In this document: positions 1-8,463 of the stretch, one piece after another
Position numbering within the stretch: the first letter of the stretch is position 1
How the letters are laid out: the number at the start of each line of letters is the position of its first letter
Assembly: GCF_030580865.1 (NCBI RefSeq)
Contig: NZ_JAUQSY010000003.1
Span: 186,001 to 250,000 of the forward strand
From: Hymenobacter aranciens
GTDB lineage: Bacteria > Bacteroidota > Bacteroidia > Cytophagales > Hymenobacteraceae
Length of the DNA: 64,000 nt
Direction: 5' to 3'
Notes under the pieces: generated by a model
The model's input: only the letters and a program-made list of their open reading frames with translations
Told to the model about the DNA's origin: nothing
The model's database searches: none
Made by a program: the position numbers and the translations under genes

Positions 1-1240
1 TGTATACCAGCAGGTACGCATCCATGGAGGCGGGCGTGGCGGCCGTGAGCGTAGTGGCGCCCAACTGGTAGGTGCCGCTGAGCGCGCCGGCCAGGTACAG
101 GGTGCCAGCGGCATCGCTGCGCAGGCTGGAAAAGCCCAGGTTGGCGCTGGGAGTGGGTAGCTCCTGGCTCCAGCGGGGCGTGCCCTGGGCCGCATATTGC
201 GCCAGCAGCCAGGTGGCAGACGGGCTGGAACCCGTTGCACGGTACCCGGCCAGCAGGGTGGCGTTGCCCGCCGCATCCACGCCCACGCCCACCAGCGTGA
301 CGTCGTACGGCGCGGGGGCGGCGGCCGGCGTGGGTGGGCGCACGGCCCACTGGGGCACGCCGGCGGCGTTGGCCTTCACGAGCAAGGGCGCGCGCGAGCC
401 GCCGGTGTCCGGCAGCAGGGTGCTGCCCCAGCGCACCTCCCCGTTGGCGGTGGTGCCCAGCAGCACGCCGCCCGCCCCATCGAAGCGCAGCACGCTCTTG
501 ATGGGCGCGCCGGCCGCCTCCAGCAAGGTCACCCATTGCGCCGGGCCCAGGGCGGCACCCGGGTTGGGGAAGTAGGCGATGAATTGCGCTCCGTAGGTAA
601 TGGGGTCGATGGTGAGGAGGTGGCCGCCAATCTCGGCGGTGTCCAGCAGCCAGCCGCTCACGGCCAGGTTGCCGGCCGCGTCCACGGCCAGGCCGTTGCA
701 AACCACCGAGCCGTCGGCGGGCGCGGCCGCGCCCCCCAGGCGCGCCAGCCACTGGGGCGTGCCCTGCGCGTCGAGCTTGGCCACGAAGCCGGTGATGAAG
801 ACGGGGCTGCTCAGCGAGAGGGCGCCCACCTGCAGGTTGCCGTAGAACCTGCCCACAAAGTACACGTTGCCCGCCGCATCGGTGGCCACGTCGTAGATGT
901 TGACTTCGCGGGACGGGCTGCTGGGCTGGCACACCCAGGCCACCTGCCCGGCGGGCGTGTATTTCACCACGTAGCCCGTGGTGGGGTGCGGGGCGGTAAG
1001 GGTGGTGCTACCCAGCGTGAGGGTGCCCGTCAGGGAGCCCACCGCGTAGGTATTGCCGGCCGCATCGGCCTGCACGGAGAGGCCCACGTTGCTGGCCGTG
1101 CTGGCCCCGCTGCTGGCCCCACGCGCGGCCCAGTCCCAGGTGGCCGTGGGCGTTTGGGCGTGGGCATCGGGCCGCGCAGTGGCCAGCAGCACGAGCAAGC
1201 CGGCCGCCCCGGCAGCCAAACGAGTAAGCATCGAAAACAT
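1..1240 (-). CDS. T9SS-sorted beta-propeller-like secreted protein, paralogue 1 (3' end outside window)
   Basis: This is the N-terminal 413 codons of a fourth tandem paralogue; the C-terminus lies before base 1. The start at 1240 gives MFSMLTRLAAGAAG followed by a hydrophobic stretch and an AHAQ cleavage-like site, a clear Sec signal peptide. The mature part repeats motifs such as DAAGNVYFVG and DAAGNLAVSG about every 55-60 residues, as in SBBP-type beta-propeller repeats. It aligns throughout with the three upstream neighbours, which end in T9SS sorting tails, so this one probably does too, but that part is not visible. A TAnnTTTG box lies 27 nt upstream. Function is unknown; a secreted or surface-attached protein is inferred. 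Confidence 0.85.
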   Translation of the reverse strand, partial: MFSMLTRLAAGAAGLLVLLATARPDAHAQTPTATWDWAARGASSGASTASNVGLSVQADAAGNTYAVGSLTGTLTLGSTTLTAPHPTTGYVVKYTPAGQVAWVCQPSSPSREVNIYDVATDAAGNVYFVGRFYGNLQVGALSLSSPVFITGFVAKLDAQGTPQWLARLGGAAAPADGSVVCNGLAVDAAGNLAVSGWLLDTAEIGGHLLTIDPITYGAQFIAYFPNPGAALGPAQWVTLLEAAGAPIKSVLRFDGAGGVLLGTTANGEVRWGSTLLPDTGGSRAPLLVKANAAGVPQWAVRPPTPAAAPAPYDVTLVGVGVDAAGNATLLAGYRATGSSPSATWLLAQYAAQGTPRWSQELPTPSANLGFSSLRSDAAGTLYLAGALSGTYQLGATTLTAATPASMDAYLLVY

Positions 1241-1267
1241 ATCAGGGAATGGAGTAAAAGTCAGCCC

Positions 1268-1275
1268 CAAAGCTA
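1268..1275 (-). promoter_or_regulatory. TAnnTTTG promoter -7 box for paralogue 1
   Basis: The minus strand reads TAGCTTTG, matching the Bacteroidota -7 consensus TAnnTTTG, 27 nt before the 1240 start in the 48-nt gap after the preceding stop. The sequence TAGCTTTGGGGCTGACT recurs upstream of paralogue 3. Confidence 0.5.
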
Positions 1276-1288
1276 CGGCCTCGGGCAC

Positions 1289-3004
1289 CTACTCTACCAC
1301 CAGCTTGCGGCTGGCTCCGGCGCCGCGCAGCACGTAGAGGCCAGCGGGCAGGCCCGCCACGTTAAGCCGGGCGGTGGTGGCGCCGGCGGGCACAGTGTAG
1401 TGGCGCACCGGGCGGCCCAAGGCATCGAGCAGGGCGAAGGCCTGCGGGGTGGGGGCGGCCGGCAGGGTGAGCAGAGCCATGTTATGGGCGGGGTTGGGGG
1501 CTAGGTGCAAGGCAGAAGCCGTCGCTAGCTGTGTTGCCGTTACGACATTTACGCGCAAGCGGCCAGTCAACCATTCATTATTAGAGGCAGTAGCGGGCAG
1601 GGAGAAGGAGCCCAGGCGGGCATCGCCGGTAGCGTAGCCCGCCACATGCAGCTGGTCGGGCGCACTGGCCGCCACTGCCACCAGCAGCTCCTGTCCCAGG
1701 CCGGAGCTAACGACCTGCCCCCAGCGCGGGCTGCCCTGCGCGGTGAAGGAAAGCAGCATCCCATCGCGGGTGGCCGGCGTGGTACTGCTAAGCGACAGCC
1801 CGCCCAGCGTAGCGCTGCCCTGCACGCTGCCGCACACGTAAAGGTTGCCGCTGGCATCGGCCGCCAGCCCCTGAAAAACCCCCTCGTACTGCGACACCGT
1901 GGTCGTATAAGACCACCCGGGCGTGCCCGGAGGCCGGAGCTTTACCAGCTGCGCGGCGGTAGTCGTACTGGGCGCAAAAGCCGACGCCCGCAGCAGCATA
2001 CTCACCCCGGTAGTATCGGCCACCATGGCGCAGGGAAACAGGTGGACGGCCGCTACGCCAGTAGGCAGCGGATTAGCCAGTTGCCGGGCCCACTGCACGG
2101 TGCCGCTGGCGTCGTATTGCAGCACGGCCATGACGACGCCCGCCGCCACCCCCGGCAGCGTGAAGGCCCCAAAGGTCATGGGGCGGCTGAGGATGGCGCT
2201 GGCATAGAGCTCGCCCGTGGGCCCGAAAGCAGCGTCCGCCAGCCGGTCGTTGCTTAGCCCGGCCGCCGTTCGCACCCATTGCACGGTGGGGGCGGCGCTG
2301 CTGGTATTCGCCAGGCGGGCCACGTAGTAGAAGGTGTCGTTGGCTGCATTGCCCGGCAGAGGCACCCCGGCCAGCTCCACGTTGCCCTGATAGTATCCCG
2401 TGACGGCCACGTTGCCGGCCGCATCCACGGCCAGCCCTTCGCAGGAGGCATGAAAGATGCTCTGCGGCTGGGTGCCTCCGAGGCGCAGCGCCCACTGCAC
2501 CATGCCCTGTGCATCGAGCTTCAGCACGAAGCCATTCGGTTGGCCAATGTTGCCGGGCATGACCAACGGGTCGGTCAGGGTCACGGCGCCTATCGTCAGG
2601 TTCTGGTAGAATTCCCCCGTCAGGTAGCTGTTGCCCGCCCCGTCGAGGGCCAGTCGTGTCGGGTACACCGTTCCGGCCGTGCTGCTGAGCCGCTGCGCCC
2701 AGCTCATAGTGCCGGCGGGGGTGTACTTGGCTACGCAGCCACTATACACGCCCGTGGACGCCAGCGTGGTGCTGCCCAAAGCCATTGTGCCCGAAAAGGT
2801 GCCCGCCACCACCGTGTTGCCCGCCGCGTCCGCTGCGATGAGATAAGCGGAGTTGTCCGTATTGTTAGTCCCGCTGCTGCTGCCGCGCGCGGCCCACTGC
2901 CAGGTGGCCGTAGTCGTTTGGGCCCGGGCCGCCGGTGGCAGCCCGCTAAGCAGTATAAAAAAGAAGGCAGCTGATACTGTACGGTAGATGACCTGGGAGA
3001 ACAT
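1289..3004 (-). CDS. T9SS-sorted beta-propeller-like secreted protein, paralogue 2
   Basis: A 571-residue secreted protein. The start at 3004 (MFSQVIYRTVSAAFFF) is preferred to the in-frame ATG at 3040 because it gives a compact signal peptide ending in ARAQ, and because a TAnnTTTG box sits between the two. The body carries repeated DAAGN(T/V)xVxG motifs typical of SBBP-like propeller blades. The last ~75 residues form a type-A T9SS sorting domain: APNPAHNMALLTLP, then ALLDALGRPV, then LPAGLYVLRGAGASRKLVVE. The family role is not established; T9SS export and surface attachment or release is expected. It has the same length and architecture as its neighbours. Confidence 0.88.
   Translation of the reverse strand: MFSQVIYRTVSAAFFFILLSGLPPAARAQTTTATWQWAARGSSSGTNNTDNSAYLIAADAAGNTVVAGTFSGTMALGSTTLASTGVYSGCVAKYTPAGTMSWAQRLSSTAGTVYPTRLALDGAGNSYLTGEFYQNLTIGAVTLTDPLVMPGNIGQPNGFVLKLDAQGMVQWALRLGGTQPQSIFHASCEGLAVDAAGNVAVTGYYQGNVELAGVPLPGNAANDTFYYVARLANTSSAAPTVQWVRTAAGLSNDRLADAAFGPTGELYASAILSRPMTFGAFTLPGVAAGVVMAVLQYDASGTVQWARQLANPLPTGVAAVHLFPCAMVADTTGVSMLLRASAFAPSTTTAAQLVKLRPPGTPGWSYTTTVSQYEGVFQGLAADASGNLYVCGSVQGSATLGGLSLSSTTPATRDGMLLSFTAQGSPRWGQVVSSGLGQELLVAVAASAPDQLHVAGYATGDARLGSFSLPATASNNEWLTGRLRVNVVTATQLATASALHLAPNPAHNMALLTLPAAPTPQAFALLDALGRPVRHYTVPAGATTARLNVAGLPAGLYVLRGAGASRKLVVE
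1291..1500. repeat. Sorting-tail direct repeat, copy A
   Basis: The DNA coding for the T9SS tail of paralogue 2 is nearly identical to the segments beginning at 3076 and 4840 in the same orientation, far more so than the gene bodies. It is a substrate for recombination or gene conversion. Confidence 0.75.
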
Positions 3005-3024
3005 ATCGTAAACAAGAATACCCA

Positions 3025-3032
3025 CAAAAGTA
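3025..3032 (-). promoter_or_regulatory. TAnnTTTG promoter -7 box for paralogue 2
   Basis: The minus strand reads TACTTTTG, 20 nt upstream of the 3004 start, in the short gap after paralogue 3. No convincing -33 TTG is seen at the expected distance. Confidence 0.45.
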
Positions 3033-3073
3033 AGTCTCAACCCGGAAGCGACTGTTCTCCACCGGCCCCCGGC

Positions 3074-4792
3074 CTACTCCAGCACCAGCTTGCGGCTGGC
3101 CCCGGCGCCACGCAGCACGTAGAGCCCGGCGGGCAGGCCCGCCACGTTGAGCTGGGCGGTGGTGGCGCCGGCGGGCACAGTGTAGTGCCGCACGGGGCGG
3201 GCTAGCGCATCGAGCAGGGCCAGAGGCTGCGGTATCGGGGCGGCCGGCAGCGTAAGCAGGGCCGTGCCGTGCGCGGGATTGGGGGCCAGCAGCAGCGCCG
3301 AGGCGCTGGCCGGTTGCGCGGCCGTCGTCGTGCGCAACTGCAGGCGGCCTATCAGCAGCTGGTAGGCCGTGCTGGTGGCGGGCAAGGCGATGGGACCGAG
3401 CTGCGCATCGCCCCGCGCGGCTCCGGCAACGTGCACGGTTTCGGGGGGGCTCACCGCCAGACTGCTGATGACTTCGACCCCCGCGCCGTTGCTGATGGGC
3501 AAGCCGTACCGTAAGCTGCCCTGCGGCGTAAAGGAAAGCAGATAGGCATCGGTGGCCGTGGAGGGGCTGCTACTGAGGGCTGCCCCACCCAGGGTGAAAG
3601 ACGTATCGAAGCCGCCTGCCACGTACAGGTTGGCTGCCGCATCGAGGGCGAGGCTGCCGATGCCGGTGGCGCTGCTGCTGCCCACCGTGGTGTGCTGCCA
3701 GCCGGCCGCTCCCTGCGCCGAATACTGCGCCAGCAGCAGGCCGCGCTGGTAGTTGGGGGCGGACGCGCTGGCATGGGTGGCTACATACACGGCGCCGGTG
3801 GCGGGGGCGGCCACATCCGCCACGTTGGTCAGCGTGGCCGTGCCGGCGGGCAGCACCTCGGGCAGGCGCACGGCCCACTGGGCCGTGCCGCTGGCATCGT
3901 ACTTCACCAGCATGCTTTGCCAGGCAGTGCCCGTGCCCGGCAGCGCGTGTCCACCGAATGTCATGCCCCCCGTGTTGCTCAGCGCCGCATACACGTCGCC
4001 CGCCGCATCCAGCGCCAGGGCCGTATCGAAGCGAATCTGGGGGGCCTCGGCGGTGCGCACCCAGGCCAGCGTGGGGCTGGCGGTGCCCGTGGCAGTCAGG
4101 CGCGCTACGTAGAAGTAGGCCTGGAAGCCGGAGCTGACCGGTACCGCCTGCCCGGCCACGCTGACGGTGCCACTCAGGTACCCGGCAATGGTGACAGTGC
4201 CGCTGGCATCCACCGCCAGCCCATTGCAGGTGGCCCCGCCGCCAAAGGCATTGGGCACTGGCCCGATGCGGGCGGCCCACACCACGCTGCCCTGTGGGTC
4301 GAGCTTGGCCACAAAGCCGTTGGGGCCGCCGGCACCGCCCGGGATATTGTTAGGGTCGGGCAGCACGTACGAGCCAATCGTCAGCTCATCTTCAAACACG
4401 CCCGTCAGGTACACATTACCCGCGCCATCGGTGGCGACGCGGTACATATACAGGCCGCCGCTGGGGCTGCCCAGCTGGCGCACCCAGGCCACGCTGCCGG
4501 CAGGCGTATACTTGGCCAGGTAGCCGCCCATGGTGGTAGGGCTGGCCAGGGTGAAGGCGCCCAGGGCCAGGGTGGTGGTGAAGTGGCCCAGCACATATGT
4601 GTTGCCGGCCGCATCTACGCATAGCCGGTTGGCCTGGCTTTGGGCTGCGGGTGCCCCCGGGCTGGCGCCGCGCACGGCCCATTGCCAGGCAGGGGTGGGC
4701 GCTTGCGCCCGGGCCGTCGGCAACAGCCCCACGATGAGAAAAAAGCAGCAGGCCACTCCGGCAACCAAGCGGGTAAACGTTGAGAATATCAT
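3074..4792 (-). CDS. T9SS-sorted beta-propeller-like secreted protein, paralogue 3
   Basis: A 572-residue protein. The start at 4792 gives MIFSTFTRLVAGVACCFFL and an ARAQ cleavage-like site; the alternative ATG at 4819 would add nine residues and would overlap the TAnnTTTG box. The body has repeated DAAGNTYVLG, DGAGNVYLTG and DASGTVTIAG blade motifs. The C-terminus is a type-A T9SS sorting domain (APNPAHGTALLTLP to GAGASRKLVLE), almost the same as those of the flanking paralogues. It is secreted by analogy with other T9SS cargo; substrate or partner is unknown. Confidence 0.88.
   Translation of the reverse strand: MIFSTFTRLVAGVACCFFLIVGLLPTARAQAPTPAWQWAVRGASPGAPAAQSQANRLCVDAAGNTYVLGHFTTTLALGAFTLASPTTMGGYLAKYTPAGSVAWVRQLGSPSGGLYMYRVATDGAGNVYLTGVFEDELTIGSYVLPDPNNIPGGAGGPNGFVAKLDPQGSVVWAARIGPVPNAFGGGATCNGLAVDASGTVTIAGYLSGTVSVAGQAVPVSSGFQAYFYVARLTATGTASPTLAWVRTAEAPQIRFDTALALDAAGDVYAALSNTGGMTFGGHALPGTGTAWQSMLVKYDASGTAQWAVRLPEVLPAGTATLTNVADVAAPATGAVYVATHASASAPNYQRGLLLAQYSAQGAAGWQHTTVGSSSATGIGSLALDAAANLYVAGGFDTSFTLGGAALSSSPSTATDAYLLSFTPQGSLRYGLPISNGAGVEVISSLAVSPPETVHVAGAARGDAQLGPIALPATSTAYQLLIGRLQLRTTTAAQPASASALLLAPNPAHGTALLTLPAAPIPQPLALLDALARPVRHYTVPAGATTAQLNVAGLPAGLYVLRGAGASRKLVLE
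3076..3297. repeat. Sorting-tail direct repeat, copy B
   Basis: Second copy of the sorting-tail DNA described at 1291, encoding the end of paralogue 3. Conservation falls off upstream of the APNPAH motif. Confidence 0.75.
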
Positions 4793-4816
4793 CGAAAACA
4801 GAATAGGAGTCAGCCC

Positions 4817-4824
4817 CAAAGCTA
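4817..4824 (-). promoter_or_regulatory. TAnnTTTG promoter -7 box for paralogue 3
   Basis: The minus strand reads TAGCTTTG, 24 nt before the 4792 start, inside the short gap after paralogue 4. It shares TAGCTTTGGGGCTGACT with the box of paralogue 1, so the promoter region was probably duplicated with the gene. Confidence 0.5.
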
Positions 4825-4837
4825 CGCTGCCCCCGGC

Positions 4838-6553
4838 CTACTCCAGCACCAGCTTGCGGCTGGCCCCGGCCCCACGCAGCACGTAGAGGCCGGCGGGCAG
4901 GCCCGCCACGTCGAGGCGGGCGGTGGTGGCGCCGGCCGGCACGGCGTAGTGCCGCACGGGGCGGCCCAGCGCATCGAGCAGAGCGAAGGCCTGCGGGGTG
5001 GGGGCGGCCGGCAGCGTAAGCAGGGCGAAGTCGTGGGCCGGATTGGGGGCCAGCAGCAGGGCGGCAGCGGAAGCGGCGGTCGAAGTAGCAAGGGGCAGCA
5101 TTTGAAAATGCCCTGTCCAGACTTCACCGGTAGTGCTGGCAGTGGGCAGCACAAAAGGCCCGAGCGAGAGGGCCGCATCAGAGCCCCCCACCACGTAGAG
5201 GTCGTCGACCCCGGCAGCACACAGGCCGACAACATGGTCGGCCCCGGGGCCGGCGGCCACGGGTAGCGCCCAGCGCCCGCCCCCTTGCGGCGTGAAGGAA
5301 AACACCACCCCATCGGTGCTGGCCGGGGTGGTGCCGGTCACGCTGAGGTTGCCCAGTACGGAGGTGCCCTGCAGGTAGCCCCCGGCATACACGTTGCCGC
5401 TGGCATCGGTGACCACGCTGCGCAGCCCCAATGAGCCATTGGTAGTGGGCAGACTGTGCAGCCAGCGCAGTGCTCCCAGCTCCGAGTAAGCCAGCAGCTG
5501 CGTGGTGGCCTCGTACACCGGTGTGTACACCACCTCGGTGTGCAGCAAATAGAGGCCCCCGGTAGGGGGAGCGGCCAGTGCAGTCGGAATGCCAAAGGGC
5601 TGGGCACCGGCTGGCAGCACTGCCGGCAGCTGCCGGGCCCACTGCACCGCGCCAGCGGCATTGTACTGCACCAGCGCAGTGGCCATGCGCGCGCCACCAC
5701 CCGGCAGCGTGGTGCTACCAAAGGTGGCACTGTTATAAATAGCCGTGCTCAGGTAAAGGTGGCCGGCTGCGTCGAAGGCCAGACCGGGCGTGGTGCGGTA
5801 GGGGGTGCCCGACGCCATGCGCACCCAGCCCACGGTGGGGGTGGCGCTGGCCGTATTGGTGAGGCGAATGACGAATAGGTTGCTGAAGTCCGTGGCCAGC
5901 GTCGATACAATTGCTCCGCTCAGCGCTAGGCCGTTGACGTAGCTGCCGGCAATGGCCAGGTTATCGGCCGCGTCGATGGCCAGCGCCAGGCAGGGTGCCG
6001 CGCCGCTGGTAGCGCCGGGCTGCGGCCCAAGGGCAATGGCCCACTGCACCACGCCCTGCGCGCTGAGTTTGGCCACGAAGCCCATTTCCTCAGTGCTGTT
6101 GCTGGGCAGGCTGGCAGGGGCAGTCAAGGTAGTAGTGCCAATAGTCAGCGCCTGCACAAAGCCGCCGGCCAGATACAAGTTGCCCGCCCGGTCGACGACG
6201 CAGTTGGTGGGGCCCGCGTAGAAGTTGGGACTACGCAGTACCTGGGCCCATACCACGCGGCCGGCGGCATTGTAGCGGGCCACGTAAGACGCATATCCAC
6301 CGCCGGCCGCGAGCACTACCCCGTCGAGGGTCAGCTCCTCGGCAAAAACGCCGGTGATATAGCTGTTGCCGGCCGCATCAGCCTGCACCCGATGCCCCCC
6401 CGACTCGCTGAAAATGGCCCCCGTATTGCTACCGCGACTGGCCCAGTCCCAGCGGATGGCAGGAGCTTGGGCCCGGGCCGCTGGCGGCCCTGTAAGTACT
6501 AGCAGCAGTAGCCAGGCGGCCAGCGAAAGCAAGTAAGTAAAGCGTAGTATCAT
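4838..6553 (-). CDS. T9SS-sorted beta-propeller-like secreted protein, paralogue 4
   Basis: A 571-residue protein and the first gene of the tandem array in transcription order. The start at 6553 (MILRFTYLLSLAAWLLLLVL) gives a normal signal peptide ending in ARAQ and lies 20 nt after a TAACTTTG box; the in-frame ATG at 6613 would put a promoter inside the gene. The body carries blade motifs such as DAAGNSYITG, DRAGNLYLAG and DASGNVYAGG. The tail is a type-A T9SS sorting domain (LLAPNPAHDFALLTLP to LYVLRGAGASRKLVLE). Function beyond secretion is unknown. Confidence 0.88.
   Translation of the reverse strand: MILRFTYLLSLAAWLLLLVLTGPPAARAQAPAIRWDWASRGSNTGAIFSESGGHRVQADAAGNSYITGVFAEELTLDGVVLAAGGGYASYVARYNAAGRVVWAQVLRSPNFYAGPTNCVVDRAGNLYLAGGFVQALTIGTTTLTAPASLPSNSTEEMGFVAKLSAQGVVQWAIALGPQPGATSGAAPCLALAIDAADNLAIAGSYVNGLALSGAIVSTLATDFSNLFVIRLTNTASATPTVGWVRMASGTPYRTTPGLAFDAAGHLYLSTAIYNSATFGSTTLPGGGARMATALVQYNAAGAVQWARQLPAVLPAGAQPFGIPTALAAPPTGGLYLLHTEVVYTPVYEATTQLLAYSELGALRWLHSLPTTNGSLGLRSVVTDASGNVYAGGYLQGTSVLGNLSVTGTTPASTDGVVFSFTPQGGGRWALPVAAGPGADHVVGLCAAGVDDLYVVGGSDAALSLGPFVLPTASTTGEVWTGHFQMLPLATSTAASAAALLLAPNPAHDFALLTLPAAPTPQAFALLDALGRPVRHYAVPAGATTARLDVAGLPAGLYVLRGAGASRKLVLE
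4840..5061. repeat. Sorting-tail direct repeat, copy C
   Basis: Third copy of the sorting-tail DNA, encoding the end of paralogue 4. Confidence 0.75.
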
Positions 6554-6573
6554 AAAGGAAGATGAAACTCCTT

Positions 6574-6581
6574 CAAAGTTA
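6574..6581 (-). promoter_or_regulatory. TAnnTTTG promoter -7 box for paralogue 4
   Basis: The minus strand reads TAACTTTG, 20 nt upstream of the 6553 start. It heads the four-gene array. Confidence 0.55.
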
Positions 6582-6612
6582 GGTCGCCACCCGCATATCG
6601 CCCCTGCTTGCA

Positions 6613-6645
6613 CAAAAACGGCGGCCGGACTCCGCCCGACCGCCG
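6613..6645 (-). terminator. Rho-independent terminator after the 6668-7297 gene
   Basis: On the minus strand a 10-bp stem (CGGCGGTCGG with CCGGCCGCCG, one G-U pair) with a 7-nt loop is followed by TTTTTG. It lies about 20 nt past the stop and separates this gene from the T9SS array. Confidence 0.8.
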
Positions 6646-6667
6646 CTTCTTTCTGCAGGCCCGGGCC

Positions 6668-7297
6668 TTACTGCACGCGCCGCACGAGCACCGGCGTCCA
6701 GAGGGCATTGCTGGTGTTGCTGGCGCCGTTGAGAGCCGCAATCTTCACGCGCAGCTGGGCGCCGCTGGGCAGCCCCGCGAAGAGCTGCTCGATGGAGGAG
6801 CCGAAGCACACCTCCCAGTGCTTCTCGTCGAGGGTGGGGTCGATGGTGAAGCGGGCCAGAAAGAGCGTGGTATTGGCCGGGCGGCCCACCCGGCTGCTGA
6901 TGGAGCCGGCCTGGGTGCCGTCGAGCAGCACGAAGTTGGTTATCGCGGCCGGGGTCTGCCTGGCCTTGGGCTCGGCGGCAAGGTCGAGCGAGGTGCTGAG
7001 CAGCGCCGCCAGGTTGCCGGGCTGCTGGCGGTTGCACTCGGCGGCCAGCAGGCCCATCTGCACGCGCACGGCCTGCCGCAGCAGGTCGCGCTCCTCCGTG
7101 AGGGAGGGCGTCAGAAAGGCGTGCTCGGCTACGTGTACGTCGTAGCTTTCCACGGCCCGCCCCAGGTCGTTGACCATGGTAGGGCCGGTGGGGAAATACT
7201 CGTTGCTGGTAAACGAGGTAACCGCTTTGTGGGCCCGGGGGCTCACCTGGTCGGCCGGCAGCTTGTCGAAGCTGGTGTTGAGTTTAGGTTTACGCAT
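6668..7297 (-). CDS. Hypothetical protein (209 aa)
   Basis: I do not recognise this family. The start at 7297 (MRKPKLNTSFDKLPADQVSP) is chosen because the longer frame begins with arginine/proline-rich residues unlike a real N-terminus. No signal peptide or membrane segment is visible. The C-terminal part (VRVKIAALNGASNTSNALWTPV) has the alternating pattern of an Ig/Fn3-like beta domain, and the N-terminal half looks helical. It is transcribed divergently from the LuxR-type gene and has its own terminator, so it is probably monocistronic. The 298-bp divergent gap shows a CACCTTTG sequence near 7436 (minus), one base off the TAnnTTTG consensus. Confidence 0.7.
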   Translation of the reverse strand: MRKPKLNTSFDKLPADQVSPRAHKAVTSFTSNEYFPTGPTMVNDLGRAVESYDVHVAEHAFLTPSLTEERDLLRQAVRVQMGLLAAECNRQQPGNLAALLSTSLDLAAEPKARQTPAAITNFVLLDGTQAGSISSRVGRPANTTLFLARFTIDPTLDEKHWEVCFGSSIEQLFAGLPSGAQLRVKIAALNGASNTSNALWTPVLVRRVQ

Positions 7298-7595
7298 GCT
7301 TAAAAGCAGAAAGGTGATAGGAAAACAACACGTGCGCGCCCCGGCGGCTAACCCGGGCGCCCCTGCCGCCGGCCGCCGGGCAGCCATGCCGGGGCTAGGG
7401 AAGGGCCGGGCGGCTGGCTACCCCGCCCCGACAATGCAAAGGTGTGCCCTCGCCCGCCCGGAAAAAATACCTACATGTGGGTGATTTTTCGGAAGCCGGC
7501 CGGCGCCCGCCCCCGAAAGGGGAGCCACTAGCTGCTTGTGGCTTACATTCGCCACTGCATCCCCCGAAAGTTCTGTTCACTCCTAATGCCTCCCC

Positions 7596-8327
7596 ATGAA
7601 TCTGCTCGTTTTCGGGCAGCAGGGCGAAGCCGTGGACCTTCGGGCCGAAGCACCCACGGCGGCACCCCTGCTCACCCCCGCCTTGCTGCAGGCGCTGTGC
7701 CAGCAGTGCCCCCTGCCCCTGGTGGCCGTGGCCGACCTGGCCGACGGCCAGCCGCCGCAGTGCTTCGGCACGGCCCTGGCCGCGGTGCCGGCCCTGGCCC
7801 CCGGCCCCTTCGATGCGGCGGCCCTGCACGCCGCCCTGCATCCCGCCGATGCCCCACTGCTGGCCTGCGCCCGCGCCTGGGCCAGCCAGTTTGTGCAGCA
7901 GCACCCCGCCATCGACCCCGCCACGCAGCTCTGCTGCCGCCTGCGGCTGCTGGGGCCGGGGTGCGCAGCGTGGCCAGTGCTGCACTGCGTGCCCCTGGCC
8001 ACGCTGCGCACCCCCGACGGCACCGGGCCGTGGGTATCCTACTTTCAGCGCCTCGACCTTGGCTGGTCCGACACCGGCTTTCGCTTTGGCTTCGCCGCTG
8101 CCGGCTTCTGGCCCTGGCTCCGCCGCCTGCTGAAAGCCACCAAGCAGCTCTACCTCACGCCCCGCGAAGACCAGGTGCTCCGCTTGCTGTTGGAGGGCTT
8201 CAGCAATGCCCGCATAGCGGCCCGCCTGCACATCGAACACAGCACCGTGCTCACGCATCACCGCAACCTGTTGGGTAAGGCGCCCGGCGGCCAGCTGCCG
8301 GCCCTGGCCTGGCTGCTCGAAGCCTAG
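7596..8327 (+). CDS. LuxR-type helix-turn-helix regulator
   Basis: A 243-residue regulator. Residues ~182-240 form a LuxR/GerE DNA-binding domain: LTPREDQVLRLLLEG, then NARIAARLHIEHSTVLTHHRN, matching the HTH scaffold. The N-terminal ~170 residues are not a recognisable CheY receiver (no acidic pocket or phospho-Asp pattern) and may be a PAS-like or other sensory domain. The start at 7596 (MNLLVFGQQGEAV) is the first ATG with plausible protein sequence. It is convergent with the large T9SS gene, and the 21-bp repeat array lies between them. Target genes are unknown; autoregulation or control of the neighbouring surface genes is possible but unsupported. Confidence 0.8.
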   Translation: MNLLVFGQQGEAVDLRAEAPTAAPLLTPALLQALCQQCPLPLVAVADLADGQPPQCFGTALAAVPALAPGPFDAAALHAALHPADAPLLACARAWASQFVQQHPAIDPATQLCCRLRLLGPGCAAWPVLHCVPLATLRTPDGTGPWVSYFQRLDLGWSDTGFRFGFAAAGFWPWLRRLLKATKQLYLTPREDQVLRLLLEGFSNARIAARLHIEHSTVLTHHRNLLGKAPGGQLPALAWLLEA

Positions 8328-8340
8328 GCCCGCCTCCGCC

Positions 8341-8373
8341 CGGCGCCCGGCCCGCTTCCGGCAGCGGGCGCCG
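8341..8373 (+). terminator. GC hairpin after the LuxR-type gene
   Basis: A perfect 9-bp stem (CGGCGCCCG with CGGGCGCCG) with a 15-nt loop lies 13 nt after the stop. There is no T-tract, so termination is only a possibility. Confidence 0.35.
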
Positions 8374-8439
8374 GTAGCGCCCCGGAGCTTGCCAAGCAAG
8401 CCGGCGCCGCCGCCGACTGCTCAGCAACAGCCGCCGTCG

Positions 8440-8463
8440 GCTAGCCGGCAACTGCCGGCTAGC
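8440..8463. repeat. Perfect inverted repeat at the left end of the 21-bp array
   Basis: GCTAGCCGGCA, a 2-nt spacer, then TGCCGGCTAGC: an 11-bp perfect palindrome. The right half is the beginning of the first array unit and the left half is an inverted copy of it. Confidence 0.8.
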
